A stretch of 64,000 bases of DNA from Nonomuraea sp. MG754425 (GCF_021699195.1 NZ_SSXE01000019.1:1-64000); one strand, 5' to 3'. Positions 43,057 through 51,814 are shown, counted from the stretch's first letter. Numbers and translations: made by a program. The notes: generated from the sequence alone by a model not told the origin.

Positions 43057-43817
43057 GCCGATACCTCACTCTGTCCGCCCTGGCGGTGCTGTTCCTGTTC
43101 CCGCTGGTGTGGAGCGGCTGGGCGTCGCTGGAGGAGCCGTCGAACTACCTGGAGATGGCCCGCTTCGGCGAGGGCGTCGGCACCTACGCCACCAACAGCG
43201 TGCTGGTGTCGGCGATGACCGTGGCCGGCACGCTGGCCGTCTCGGCGCTCGGCGGCTACGGCTTCGCCCGCTTCGACTTCCCCGGCAAGAACCTGCTGTT
43301 CCTGGTCACGCTGGCGATCCTCATGGTGCCGTACGCGACGATCCTGATCCCCCTCTACGTCCTGCTCGGCTACCTCGGGCTGCAGAACTCGCTGGTCGGG
43401 CTCTCGCTCGTGTTCGTGATGTTCCAGCTCCCGTTCGCGCTGTTCATGATGCGCAACGCGTTCGAGGCGCTGCCGCGCGAACTGGAGGAGGCCGCGCTGG
43501 TGGACGGCTGCGGCACCTTCCGCGCCTTCTCCAAGATCCTGCTGCGCGCCGTACGGCCCGCGCTGGTCACGGTGGGCCTGTTCGCGTTCCTGGCCTCCTG
43601 GAACGACTTCTTCGCACCCCTCATCCTGCTCAACGACGGATCCTCCTTCACCCTGCCGGTCGCGGTGGTGAGCATGACGCAGCACACGTTCGGGGCCATC
43701 GACTACGGCATGCTCCAGGCCGGCGTCATGGTCATGGCCATCCCCTGTCTCATCCTCTTCATCGTTCTGCAGCGCCACTACGTGCGCGGATTCATGTCAG
43801 GAGCTCTGCGTGGCTAA
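43053..43817 (+). CDS. ABC sugar permease 2 (MalG-like)
   Basis: The 254-residue protein has six membrane helices, opening with YLTLSALAVLFLFPLVWSGW, and the EAA loop ELEEAALVDGCGTFRAFSKI. It is a little shorter than the usual 270-290, with a short first periplasmic loop. The GTG start overlaps permease 1 (GTGA), and the end overlaps the GH127 start by 8 bp, so the operon is continuous. Confidence 0.92.
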   Translation: MSRYLTLSALAVLFLFPLVWSGWASLEEPSNYLEMARFGEGVGTYATNSVLVSAMTVAGTLAVSALGGYGFARFDFPGKNLLFLVTLAILMVPYATILIPLYVLLGYLGLQNSLVGLSLVFVMFQLPFALFMMRNAFEALPRELEEAALVDGCGTFRAFSKILLRAVRPALVTVGLFAFLASWNDFFAPLILLNDGSSFTLPVAVVSMTQHTFGAIDYGMLQAGVMVMAIPCLILFIVLQRHYVRGFMSGALRG

Positions 43818-45642
43818 CCCCGTCCAGCCCTCGTCGGGCGTGCTGTCCCCCCTCGGCCTCGACTCCGTCCGCCTGCTGCCCGGCTTCTGGGGCGACCGGG
43901 TGGCGCTCAACCGCGAGATCACGATCGCGCACTGCCAGGAGTGGGAGGAACGGGAGGGCTGGATCGGCAACTTCCGGGGCGAGCGGCCCCGCAGAGGGCG
44001 GGAGTTCAGCGACTCGGAGATCTACAAGCTGCTGGAGGCGATGGCCTGGGCCGACCACCCGGGGCTGCCCGCGCTGGCGGAGATCGTCTCGCAGGCCCAG
44101 GAGGGCGACGGCTACCTCAACACCCGCTGGTCCGGCAGCCGCTACACCGACTTCGAGTGGGGTCACGAGCTCTACTGCTATGGCCACCTGATCCAGGCCG
44201 GGGTGGCCCGCCTGCGCACCCACGGGGAGGACCCGCTCACCCAGGTCGTCACGCGGGCCGCCGACCACGTGTGCCGCAGGTTCATGGAGGGCACGCGGAC
44301 GTGCGGCCATCCGGTGATCGAGATGGCGCTGGTCGAGCTGTACCGGGCCACCGGCACCGAGCGTTACCTGGAGATGGCCCGCCGGTTCGTCGCGCGCCGC
44401 GGCCTGCCCGCGCTCGCCGACATCCCCTTCGGCCGCGGCTACTACCAGGACGATCTGCCCGTCAGGCAGGCGCAGGTGTTCCGCGGGCACGTCGTGCGCG
44501 CGCTCTACCTGGCCTCCGGCGTGGTGGACGTGGCGGTCGAGACCGGCGACCAGGAACTGCTGAAGGCGGTCGAGTCGCAGTGGGAGCGGACGGTCGCCCG
44601 GCGCACCCACCTGACCGGCGGCATGGGCTCGAGGCATGCCGACGAGTCGTACGGCGAGGACTACGAACTGCCGCCGGACCGCGCCTACAACGAGACCTGC
44701 GCGGGCATCGCCTCCGTGATGCTCGCGCACCGGCTGCTGCTGGCCACCGGCGACGCCCGCTACGCCGACCTGGCCGAACGCACCATGTACAACGTGCTCG
44801 CCACGGGAGTGGCACTGGACGGCGCGTCGTTCTTCTACGTCAACCCGCTCCAGGTGCGGGCGCCCGCGACGCCGCTCGACGGGGTCAACCACGCCGCCGA
44901 GGGCGGGCTGCGCTCACCGTGGTTCGACGTGTCCTGCTGCCCGAACAACATCGCCCGCACGCTGGCCTCGCTGCCCGCGTACGTGGCCGCCGGGAAGGAC
45001 GGCGGGGTGCTGATCCACCACCTCACCCCGGCGGAGATCCGCTCCGGGCGGCTGGCGCTGCGGGTGGAGACCGGCTACCCGTGGCAGGGCTCGGTCAGCG
45101 TCCGGATGCTCGAAGACGGCGAGGGCCGCGTCGGGCTGCGCGTCCCGGCCTGGGCCTCGGACGCGACGCTCGCGCACGTCCCGGTCTCCGCGCAGGACGC
45201 GCCGCTGCCCGAGGGCCCGGTCATCCGGCCGGTCGGCCCCGGCTACGCCTACGTCGAGGGGCCGTGGCGGGCCGGTGACGAGATCCGGCTGGAGCTGCCC
45301 ATGCGGCCCAGGTGGACCCTCCCCGACCGGCGGATCGACGCCCTGCGGGGCAGCGCGGCCGTCGAGCGGGGGCCGCTGGTCTACTGCGCGGAGTCGGTGG
45401 CCGACGAGCCGCCGCTCGGCGACCTGACGGCGCACGTCGATCCGCCCGTGGAGCACGCGACGGACGGCGTGGTGGAGCTGGAGGTGGGCGCGCGGCTCGG
45501 CTCCCGGGCCAACGGCACGTGGCCGTACGGGGCGCAGCCCGCCGCCCCGGGGGACGGTGACGTGCGGCTGCGGCTGGTGCCGTACCACCGGTGGGGCAAC
45601 CGGGGCCCGGCGACCATGCGGGTCTGGCTGCCGACGATCTAG
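43810..45642 (+). CDS. GH127 beta-L-arabinofuranosidase
   Basis: The 610-residue protein matches GH127 (HypBA1-type). Aligning by spacing, Glu279 (DESYGEDYE) takes the place of the acid/base E322. Glu295 and Cys297 (YNETC) and Cys376-Cys377 (SCCPNN) take those of the zinc ligands and nucleophile cysteine. There is no signal peptide, so it acts in the cytoplasm on imported beta-arabino-oligosaccharides (hydroxyproline-linked or related). The start is GTG at 43810 inside the permease 3' end, with GGAG upstream. It is the last gene of the importer operon. Confidence 0.92.
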   Translation: MANPVQPSSGVLSPLGLDSVRLLPGFWGDRVALNREITIAHCQEWEEREGWIGNFRGERPRRGREFSDSEIYKLLEAMAWADHPGLPALAEIVSQAQEGDGYLNTRWSGSRYTDFEWGHELYCYGHLIQAGVARLRTHGEDPLTQVVTRAADHVCRRFMEGTRTCGHPVIEMALVELYRATGTERYLEMARRFVARRGLPALADIPFGRGYYQDDLPVRQAQVFRGHVVRALYLASGVVDVAVETGDQELLKAVESQWERTVARRTHLTGGMGSRHADESYGEDYELPPDRAYNETCAGIASVMLAHRLLLATGDARYADLAERTMYNVLATGVALDGASFFYVNPLQVRAPATPLDGVNHAAEGGLRSPWFDVSCCPNNIARTLASLPAYVAAGKDGGVLIHHLTPAEIRSGRLALRVETGYPWQGSVSVRMLEDGEGRVGLRVPAWASDATLAHVPVSAQDAPLPEGPVIRPVGPGYAYVEGPWRAGDEIRLELPMRPRWTLPDRRIDALRGSAAVERGPLVYCAESVADEPPLGDLTAHVDPPVEHATDGVVELEVGARLGSRANGTWPYGAQPAAPGDGDVRLRLVPYHRWGNRGPATMRVWLPTI

Positions 45643-45677
45643 GGGACGACCACCGCGACCGTCCGGTAGCGCCTATT

Positions 45678-45714
45678 CTGTCCTGGCCCCGCCCGTTTCG
45701 CGGGGCCAGGACAG
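45678..45714 (+). terminator. 15-bp perfect hairpin at the end of the importer operon
   Basis: CTGTCCTGGCCCCGC (45678-45692) pairs with GCGGGGCCAGGACAG (45700-45714) around a 7-nt loop. It begins 35 bp after the GH127 stop, and its 3' arm overlaps the AGGAG of the following histidine kinase by two bases. It is a terminator, a sequestering 5' UTR element of the kinase, or both. Confidence 0.7.
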
Positions 45715-45726
45715 GAGCGGGGCACG

Positions 45727-47760
45727 ATGGCCGAACTCGCGCGGAACAAGCCCGCACGCCTGACGGGACCGGTCGTCGTCGCGTCCGTCATGGCGGCGGC
45801 CTCGCCGGTCCTGGGCCTGGCCGCGATCCTGATCTGGGCCGGGCTGCCCGCCGAGTGGACGCCGCAGCGCACGGTGACCCCGCAGACGGCCGTCGCGTTC
45901 ACCTTCCCGGCCGTCGGCGCGTTCCTCATCCACCACCGGCCCCGCCTGAACATGGCCTGGCTCATGTGCGCCGGCGGCCTGTCGGCGGCGGTCAGCGACC
46001 TGTCCGACGCGCTGCTGTTGCGCGCCGCCGCCGACGGGGAACTGGCCCTGGCCGGCTGGTTCCGGCTGCCGGCCCAGCTCGGGTGGGCGGTGTGCGGGCT
46101 GACGCTGACGGTGCTGCTGCCGCTGTACTCGCCGGACGGCCGGCTGCCGTCCAGGCGCTGGCGGCCGGTCCTGTGGCTGGGGTGCGCGGCCATCGGCGCG
46201 ACGGCCGCGCGGTACCTGCTCAGGGTGCCGGCAGGGCCGGGGGTGACGCCGTTCCCCGAGGTCATCCCCAATCCGCTGCAGGTCACCGCGCTGGACCCGT
46301 ACATGGACGTGGTCTCGGTGGCCGGCTGGACCGGCATCTACACCGCGATGGCGCTGTCGGCGCTGGCGCTGGCCACGCGGATGCGCGGGGCCGACCCGGT
46401 CACGCGACGGCAGATCGGCTGGCCGCTGCTCGCGTTCACCGGCTACGTGCTCTTCCTGATCCTCGGCGCGATCTGGCCGGTGTTCATGTGGCCGGCCGTC
46501 GCGTGGGCGGCGGCCATCCCGTTCGCGGTGGCGTTCGCCGTGACGCGCTACCGGCTCTACGGCATCGACACCGTGCTCAGCCGGGCCTTCGTGGCGGCCG
46601 GCGTGGTGGCCGTGGTCAGCCTCGTCTACTTCGCCGCCGGGGCGCTGTCGAGCCTGGTCGTCGCCGGTTACGACCAGGTGGCCGGGATCGCCGCCGCGCT
46701 GTTCGCCGGCGCGTTCTTCCAGCCGCTGCGGCACGCGCTCCAGCGGGCCGTGGACCGGCTCCTGTACGGCGCGGTCGGCGACCCCGGCGTGCTGGCCGGG
46801 CGGCTGACCCAGGCCGTGCGGCGCGGCGACCCGGCCGAGGCGCTGACCTCGGTGGTGAGCGTGCTGCGCGACGGGCTGGCGGTCGAGGGCGTGGCCGTGG
46901 AGGTGGCCGACGGCGAGCCCCGCCACGTCGAGAACGGCCGCGTCGGGGCCGCGCCGCGCGAGGTGCCGCTGATCTGGCACGGGACGCGGGTCGGCCGCCT
47001 GCTCGTCGGCCCGCCGGGGCCGCGCCGCTTCCCCGCCGCGCACGACGAGCGGGTGCTGGCCACGCTCACCCCGTACGCGGCGGACGTGGCCCACGCGGTG
47101 CGGATGGCCGCCGACCTGCAGCGCTCGCGCGAGCGCATCCTGACGGCCAGGGAGGAGGAGCGCCGCCGCCTGCGCCGCGACCTGCACGACGGCCTCGGCC
47201 AGAGCCTGTCGGCCATGGCGATGACGATCAACATGGCCCGGCTGAGCCTCCGCAGCTCCCCGGAGTCGGCCGACGAACTGCTGCGGGAGCTGCACACCGG
47301 CATGGGCGCCGTCACCGGCGACATCCGCGAGCTCGTCTACGGCCTGCGCCCGCCCGCGCTCGACGATCTCGGCCTGGCCGGCGCGGTGCGCGAGCTGGCC
47401 GGGCAGTCGTCGCCGCGGACCGAGGTGGAGGTCGAGGGCGACCTCGGCGACCTGCCCGCGGCCGTCGAGGTGGCCGTCTACCGCATCGTCCAGGAGGCGC
47501 TGACCAACGTCCGCCGGCACGCCGAGGCGTCGCGGGCCACGATCGTCCTGGGCCGGGAGGAGTCGGCGCTGCGGGTGCTGGTCGCCGACGACGGCAGGGG
47601 GCTGTCCGGGTCGCACCGCGCGGGCGTGGGACTGGGCTCGATGCGCGAGCGGGCGGCGGAGCTGGGCGGCATCTGCGTGGTGAGCGGCGAGCCCGGCGCG
47701 GGCACCCGCGTGGAGGTCATGCTGCCGCTGCTCGGCGCCGGTATGAGCATCGGCTCATGA
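45727..47760 (+). CDS. Orphan membrane histidine kinase (NarL-type, HisKA_3)
   Basis: The 677-residue protein has about eight transmembrane helices in the first 335 residues. A GAF-like region (about 355-450) follows, then the HisKA_3 dimerisation domain (RRLRRDLHDGLGQSLSAMAM, with the phosphorylated His in the LHDGLGQ motif), and the HATPase_c domain (VYRIVQEALTNVRRHAEASR, DDGRGLSG, GVGLGSMRERAAELGG). No response regulator gene is adjacent, so it is an orphan. AGGAGCGGGG precedes the ATG and overlaps the preceding hairpin. Confidence 0.9.
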   Translation: MAELARNKPARLTGPVVVASVMAAASPVLGLAAILIWAGLPAEWTPQRTVTPQTAVAFTFPAVGAFLIHHRPRLNMAWLMCAGGLSAAVSDLSDALLLRAAADGELALAGWFRLPAQLGWAVCGLTLTVLLPLYSPDGRLPSRRWRPVLWLGCAAIGATAARYLLRVPAGPGVTPFPEVIPNPLQVTALDPYMDVVSVAGWTGIYTAMALSALALATRMRGADPVTRRQIGWPLLAFTGYVLFLILGAIWPVFMWPAVAWAAAIPFAVAFAVTRYRLYGIDTVLSRAFVAAGVVAVVSLVYFAAGALSSLVVAGYDQVAGIAAALFAGAFFQPLRHALQRAVDRLLYGAVGDPGVLAGRLTQAVRRGDPAEALTSVVSVLRDGLAVEGVAVEVADGEPRHVENGRVGAAPREVPLIWHGTRVGRLLVGPPGPRRFPAAHDERVLATLTPYAADVAHAVRMAADLQRSRERILTAREEERRRLRRDLHDGLGQSLSAMAMTINMARLSLRSSPESADELLRELHTGMGAVTGDIRELVYGLRPPALDDLGLAGAVRELAGQSSPRTEVEVEGDLGDLPAAVEVAVYRIVQEALTNVRRHAEASRATIVLGREESALRVLVADDGRGLSGSHRAGVGLGSMRERAAELGGICVVSGEPGAGTRVEVMLPLLGAGMSIGS

Positions 47761-47815
47761 CGCCGGCGGTATCCGGTATTGGGGCTCATGACCGGGTTGC
47801 CGCATAGTAGCGGGC

Positions 47816-48511
47816 ATGACGCGAATCCTGGATGTGGCGATCGTCGGCGACTACGACGAGAGGTCCCTCCCGCAGGCGGCCACCGGCGAGGCGTTGCGGC
47901 ACGCCGCCGACCGGCTCGGCGTCGGGGTGCAGGTCCGGTGGGTGGCGACCGAGCCGCTCGAGTCCGACCTGTCGGAGGTCAAGGCGGCCGACGTGTTGTG
48001 GTGCGCGCCGGGGAGCCCGTACCGGAGCCTGCTGGGCGCGCTGGCCGCGCTGCGGTTCGGCCGCGAGAACGGCATCCCCACGCTGGGCACCTGCGGCGGC
48101 TGCCAGCACATCGTGATCGAGTACGCCCGGAACGTGCTCGGCTTCGAGGACGCCCACCACGCCGAGTACGACCCGTACGCCTCCACCCTGTTTGTCAGCG
48201 AGCTGGCCTGCTCGCTCGCGGGCCGGACCATGCCCGTCGCCCTCACCCCCGGCTCCCGCGCCGCCACCCTGTACGGCGCCCTGTCCGCCGAGGAGGAGTA
48301 CTACTGCAATTTCGGCATCGACCCCGCCCACCAGCGCACCCTGCACGACGGCGGCCTGCGGGTGACCGGCGTGGACGGCGACGGCGAGGCCCGGGTGCTG
48401 GAGCTGCCCGACCACCCGTTCTACCTGGCCACCCTGTACGTCCCGCAGACCCGTTCCACCCCGGCCGCGCCGCACCCGCTGGTGACGGGCCTGCTCAGCG
48501 CGGCTCTATGA
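47816..48511 (+). CDS. CTP-synthase C-terminal-like class I amidotransferase
   Basis: The 231-residue protein resembles the glutaminase half of CTP synthase. The nucleophile elbow reads GTCGGCQHIVIEYARNVLG, with the Cys of GTC in the place of the usual GxCxGxQ nucleophile. LWCAPGSPYRSLLG lies upstream, and HPFYLATLYVPQTRS downstream carries the catalytic His. It lacks the synthase domain. It belongs to a little-studied stand-alone family related to CTP synthase, of which some members are annotated as selenoproteins. Its stop overlaps a LysR gene start. Confidence 0.8.
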   Translation: MTRILDVAIVGDYDERSLPQAATGEALRHAADRLGVGVQVRWVATEPLESDLSEVKAADVLWCAPGSPYRSLLGALAALRFGRENGIPTLGTCGGCQHIVIEYARNVLGFEDAHHAEYDPYASTLFVSELACSLAGRTMPVALTPGSRAATLYGALSAEEEYYCNFGIDPAHQRTLHDGGLRVTGVDGDGEARVLELPDHPFYLATLYVPQTRSTPAAPHPLVTGLLSAAL

Positions 48512-49380
48512 CGTTCACCCAGCTCAGGGTGCTGCGGGCGGTCGCGCGTACGGGCAGTATGACGCGCGCCGCCGAGGAGCTGGCCACCACGCAGTCCGCC
48601 GTGAGCCACGCGCTGCGCGCCCTGGAGCGGGAGCTCGGCGTGGTCCTGCTCGTCCGGGGCGGCCACGGGGTGAGCCTGACCGCCGTCGGCCGGGCCGTGT
48701 GCCACCGGGCCACGCTCATCCTCAACCAGCTCGAAGCCCTGGAGCAGGAGGCGTCCGCGGCCCGCGGGCAGGACGGCGGCGCGCTGCGCGTGGGCGTCAT
48801 CCCCAGCGCCAACGCCCGGCTGTTGCCGCCGATCCTGCGCGCCTTCGGCCGGGCGCACCCGCAGGTGCGGCTCACGGTGATCGAGGGGTCGGACGGCGAG
48901 GTGCTCGAATGGCTCAGGACGGGCGCGGCCGACGTCGCCACCCTGACCGACGCCGCGGCCGGGGTGAGCCCCGAGCTGGTGACCGAGCCGCTGGCGCGGG
49001 ACCGCCTGCTGGCCGTGCTGCCCACCGGCCACGATCTGAGCGCCGGGCCGGCGGTGCCGGTCGCCGAGCTGGCGCGGCATCCGTTCATCATGTCCACGGG
49101 CGGGTGCGAGCCGCTGATCAGGTCGCTCGGGGTGCGCTGGCGCTGCCACTACCGGGTGCGCGACACGGGCAGCATCCTCGCCATGGTGGCCGAGGGGCTG
49201 GGGGTGAGCATCATGCCGGAGCTGTCGCTACCCGCCCGCCTGACCGGGGTCGCCGCCCTCCCCCTGGAGCCGGAGACGCCGCGGACGATCCTGCTGGGCC
49301 TGCCCGCCGACCCGCTGCCGGCCGCGGTCGCCTTCGCCGCGCTGGCCCGCGCGCACACCCCCGGTCCTGGCGGCACGTGA
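48508..49380 (+). CDS. LysR-family regulator
   Basis: The 290-residue protein has the LysR HTH (LRVLRAVARTGSMTRAAEEL, then TTQSAVSHALRALERELG) and a substrate-binding domain. It is coupled to the amidotransferase-like gene by an ATGA overlap, rather than being divergent as LysR regulators usually are. It probably regulates this small cluster, with the TusA-like gene 19 bp downstream. Confidence 0.9.
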   Translation: MTFTQLRVLRAVARTGSMTRAAEELATTQSAVSHALRALERELGVVLLVRGGHGVSLTAVGRAVCHRATLILNQLEALEQEASAARGQDGGALRVGVIPSANARLLPPILRAFGRAHPQVRLTVIEGSDGEVLEWLRTGAADVATLTDAAAGVSPELVTEPLARDRLLAVLPTGHDLSAGPAVPVAELARHPFIMSTGGCEPLIRSLGVRWRCHYRVRDTGSILAMVAEGLGVSIMPELSLPARLTGVAALPLEPETPRTILLGLPADPLPAAVAFAALARAHTPGPGGT

Positions 49381-49399
49381 GGGGTGGTTTCCTATACGC

Positions 49400-49669
49400 A
49401 TGCCTGATCTCGTAGTCGACGGCGGCGACAAGCTGTGCGTGCAGTTGCTCATCGAGCTGCGGGCCCACGTGCGGGCCGTCGGACCGGGCGCCGTGATCCA
49501 CCTGATCGCCTCCGACCCCGCCGCGCCCGTCGATCTGCCGGCGTGGTGCCATCTCACCGGGCACACCTACCTGGGGCCGGTGGAGGGGGCCGAGCGGGCC
49601 ACGTACGCGCTGCGGGTGGCCGGGGCCGCCGCCGAGACGCAGGAGTCGAAGCCCTGGCATGCGGCTTAA
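49400..49669 (+). CDS. TusA-like sulphurtransferase-fold protein
   Basis: The 89-residue protein has the TusA/SirA-type opening VVDGGDKLCVQLLIELRAHV, with the conserved Cys near residue 13, followed by AVIHLIASDPAAPVDLPAWC and HLTGHTYLG. TusA family members carry persulphide sulphur, but the motif here is CVQLL rather than CPxPL, so the chemistry is uncertain. It sits 19 bp downstream of the LysR gene and is probably co-transcribed. Confidence 0.75.
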   Translation: MPDLVVDGGDKLCVQLLIELRAHVRAVGPGAVIHLIASDPAAPVDLPAWCHLTGHTYLGPVEGAERATYALRVAGAAAETQESKPWHAA

Positions 49670-49677
49670 GCGGTTAA
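49666..49677. promoter_or_regulatory. LacI-like operator ahead of the third LacI gene
   Basis: TTAAGCGGTTAA (49666-49677) is symmetric at 10 of 12 positions about a central CG. It overlaps the stop codon of the TusA-like gene. A second inverted repeat, TCCCAT-N9-ATGGGA, and GGGTTACCC follow in the 88-bp leader of the LacI gene, suggesting autoregulation. Confidence 0.45.
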
Positions 49678-49757
49678 TATCCCATCCCTTCCGCATGGGA
49701 GAAGAACCGCCGGGTGGCCTACAGTAAGAAGGGTTACCCGGTTCAGAGAGGGAGTCC

Positions 49758-50774
49758 GTGAAGCGACCGACGATCGCCGACATCGCCAGCCGGGCGGGAG
49801 TGTCCAAGGTGGCGGTCTCCTACGCGCTCAACGGGCAGCCGGGGGTGTCGGAGGCCACGCGGGCCAGGATCGTCGCCATCGCCGACGAGATCGGCTGGCG
49901 TCCCAACAGCGCGGCGCGCGCGCTCAACGGCGCCCGCGCCAACTGCGTGGGCCTGGCGCTGTGCCGGCCCGCCCGCATCCTCGGCGTCGAGCCGTTCTTC
50001 ATGGAGCTGATCAGCGGCATCGAGGGCGTGCTCGCCGACCGCTCCTACGCGCTGCTGCTCCAGGTCGTCACCAGCCACCAGCAGGAGAGCGAGGTCTACC
50101 GCCACTGGTGGGGCGAGAGCCGCATCGACGGCGTGTTCCTCGTCGACCTGCACTACGCCGACGCCCGCGTGGCCGAGTTGGAGCGGCTCGGCATGCCGGC
50201 CGTGGTCATCGGCCATCCCTCAGAGTCGGGCTCGCTGTCGGCCGTCTGGTCAGAGGAGGGCGAGGCCGTGCGCGAGACGGTCGGCTACCTGGTGGCGCTG
50301 GGCCACCGCCGCGTGGCGCGGGTGGCCGGGCTGCCGGAGCTGGTCCACACGACCGTCCGCGACCAGGCGTTCGCGCAGGCGTGCGAGGGCGTGGCCGAGC
50401 ACGTCATCGTGCACACCGACTACACGGGCGAGGAGGGCGCCAGGGCCACCAGGCGGCTGCTCAGCTCCCCCGACCGGCCCACGGCCATCGTCTACGACAA
50501 CGACATCATGGCGGTGGCGGGCCTGTCGGTCGCCCAGGAGATGCGGGTGGAGGTGCCGCGCGACCTGTCCATCGTGGCGTGGGACGACTCTCCGCTGGCC
50601 CAGGTGGTGCGTCCGCCGCTGACCGCGCTCACCCGTGACATCCCCGCCTACGGCGCCCATGCCGCGCAGCGGCTGCTCGCGCTGATCGCGGGCGAGAGCG
50701 TGCCCCCGTTCGAGGACCAGGCCGCCATCCTCACGCCGCGCGGCAGCACCGGGCCCGCCCACCCCGCCGCGTAG
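49758..50774 (+). CDS. LacI-family regulator
   Basis: The 338-residue protein begins with RPTIADIASRAGVSKVAVSY and the hinge WRPNSAARALNGARANCVGL, then a periplasmic-binding-like effector domain (DGVFLVDLHYADARV, AIVYDNDIMAVAGLSVAQEM). GAGAGGGAGTCC precedes the GTG start. It stands alone; its target may be elsewhere. The shared operator motif hints at overlap with the sugar island at 38-45 kb. Confidence 0.92.
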   Translation: MKRPTIADIASRAGVSKVAVSYALNGQPGVSEATRARIVAIADEIGWRPNSAARALNGARANCVGLALCRPARILGVEPFFMELISGIEGVLADRSYALLLQVVTSHQQESEVYRHWWGESRIDGVFLVDLHYADARVAELERLGMPAVVIGHPSESGSLSAVWSEEGEAVRETVGYLVALGHRRVARVAGLPELVHTTVRDQAFAQACEGVAEHVIVHTDYTGEEGARATRRLLSSPDRPTAIVYDNDIMAVAGLSVAQEMRVEVPRDLSIVAWDDSPLAQVVRPPLTALTRDIPAYGAHAAQRLLALIAGESVPPFEDQAAILTPRGSTGPAHPAA

Positions 50775-51104
50775 ACCCGCGCGCGAAAGCTCCCGGGCCC
50801 GTCCGGCACGTGTCACGGGCGGGGACCGCGGCTGGCAGACCGCCCGTCCGGGCCCGTGACACGTGCCGTCCCCTCCTCGCGGCACCCCAGGGGAGCCGCC
50901 CCCGCGTCCCCCGCGCCGAGGCGACTCCACCGTGACCGAGTCGCGGGGACACGCGCTGAGTACCGCAATACCTAAACGAGACAGGAAATTCGGTGAATCG
51001 TAACCAAATTCGCGGGCCCCACCGGAAAACTCCTTTGTCGGATGCCGTCCCCGGGCGGACGACACGGGTGCGTAACGCGTGACCTGGCGGGTAGGCGGGC
51101 CAGT
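50775..51104. other. 330-bp gene-free interval with two inverted repeats
   Basis: I see no gene here. A perfect 17-bp inverted repeat, CGGCACGTGTCACGGGC (50804-50820) and its complement (50852-50868), with 31 bp between, dominates the left half. It can form a stable cruciform or terminator for the LacI gene and contains CACGTG twice. A further 7-bp repeat, GCGACTC/GAGTCGC, lies near 50920-50945. The right half is AT-richer (ACCGCAATACCTAAACGAGA) and probably holds the promoter of the DUF3140 gene. Confidence 0.6.
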
Positions 51105-51422
51105 ATGAGTGAGGGCATCGACAACGACGTGCTCTGGAACGCGTTCCACCGGGCGGTCAACATGAACTCGGAGGAGCTGCGGGCGTACCTGCTCACCGAG
51201 GCGTCCGATGAGGAGGGCTTCCCGCCCGACCCCGACCTGGGCATCGACGAGCTGGGGCGGGCCGTGCTGCACGTCCTGGGCAAGCGCAAGGGCGACCTCA
51301 CCAGGGCCGACATCGACGTGATGCGCCGGGTCGTGGCGCTCGTCGAGACGATGGGCGAGCGCACGGACGACGACTCGCGGCGCGAGCTCATGTCCGTGGG
51401 ACACGACCCGCTGAGAGGATGA
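51105..51422 (+). CDS. DUF3140 family protein
   Basis: The 105-residue acidic protein has the family pattern VLWNAFHRAVNMNSEELRAY-L, DLGIDELGRAVLHVLGKRKG, and the terminal RRELMSVGHDPLRG. DUF3140 proteins are small and common in actinomycetes; function unknown. It is followed 4 bp later by an NTF2-like gene and probably co-transcribed. Confidence 0.88.
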   Translation: MSEGIDNDVLWNAFHRAVNMNSEELRAYLLTEASDEEGFPPDPDLGIDELGRAVLHVLGKRKGDLTRADIDVMRRVVALVETMGERTDDDSRRELMSVGHDPLRG

Positions 51423-51426
51423 CCCC

Positions 51427-51777
51427 ATGGTCCAGCCACATCAGTGGATCGAGGGATACGTCCGCGCCTGGAACTCCAACGATCCCGACGACATCGCCGC
51501 GCTCTTCAGCGAGCAGGCGGTCTACTACACCGAGCCGTTCAGCTCGCCGTGGCAGGGGCGGGACGAGATCGTCCGCGAGTGGCTGGGCAGGCAGGACAAG
51601 CCTGGTGAGGCCACGTTCGAGTGGCATCCGGTGAGCGTGACGGACGACGTGAGCGTCATCCAAGGAGTCACGACATATCTTGACAAGACGTACAGTAACC
51701 TCTGGGTGATCCGGTTCGAGCCCGACGGGCGGTGCCGGGAGTTCACTGAATGGTGGATGCGACACGATGCCAAATGA
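51427..51777 (+). CDS. NTF2/SnoaL-like protein
   Basis: The 116-residue protein has the NTF2-like order: GYVRAWNSNDPDDIAALFSE and AVYYTEPFSSPWQGRDEIVR, a beta sheet with VTTYLDKTYSNLWVIRF, and the C-terminal EFTEWWMRHDA. Such cone-shaped folds bind small molecules or act as isomerases and cyclases. GAGAGGA lies upstream of the ATG. Function unknown. Confidence 0.85.
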   Translation: MVQPHQWIEGYVRAWNSNDPDDIAALFSEQAVYYTEPFSSPWQGRDEIVREWLGRQDKPGEATFEWHPVSVTDDVSVIQGVTTYLDKTYSNLWVIRFEPDGRCREFTEWWMRHDAK

Positions 51778-51814
51778 TGCAATGGGCCGCACCCTCTTCA
51801 CCCGAGGAGATCTG

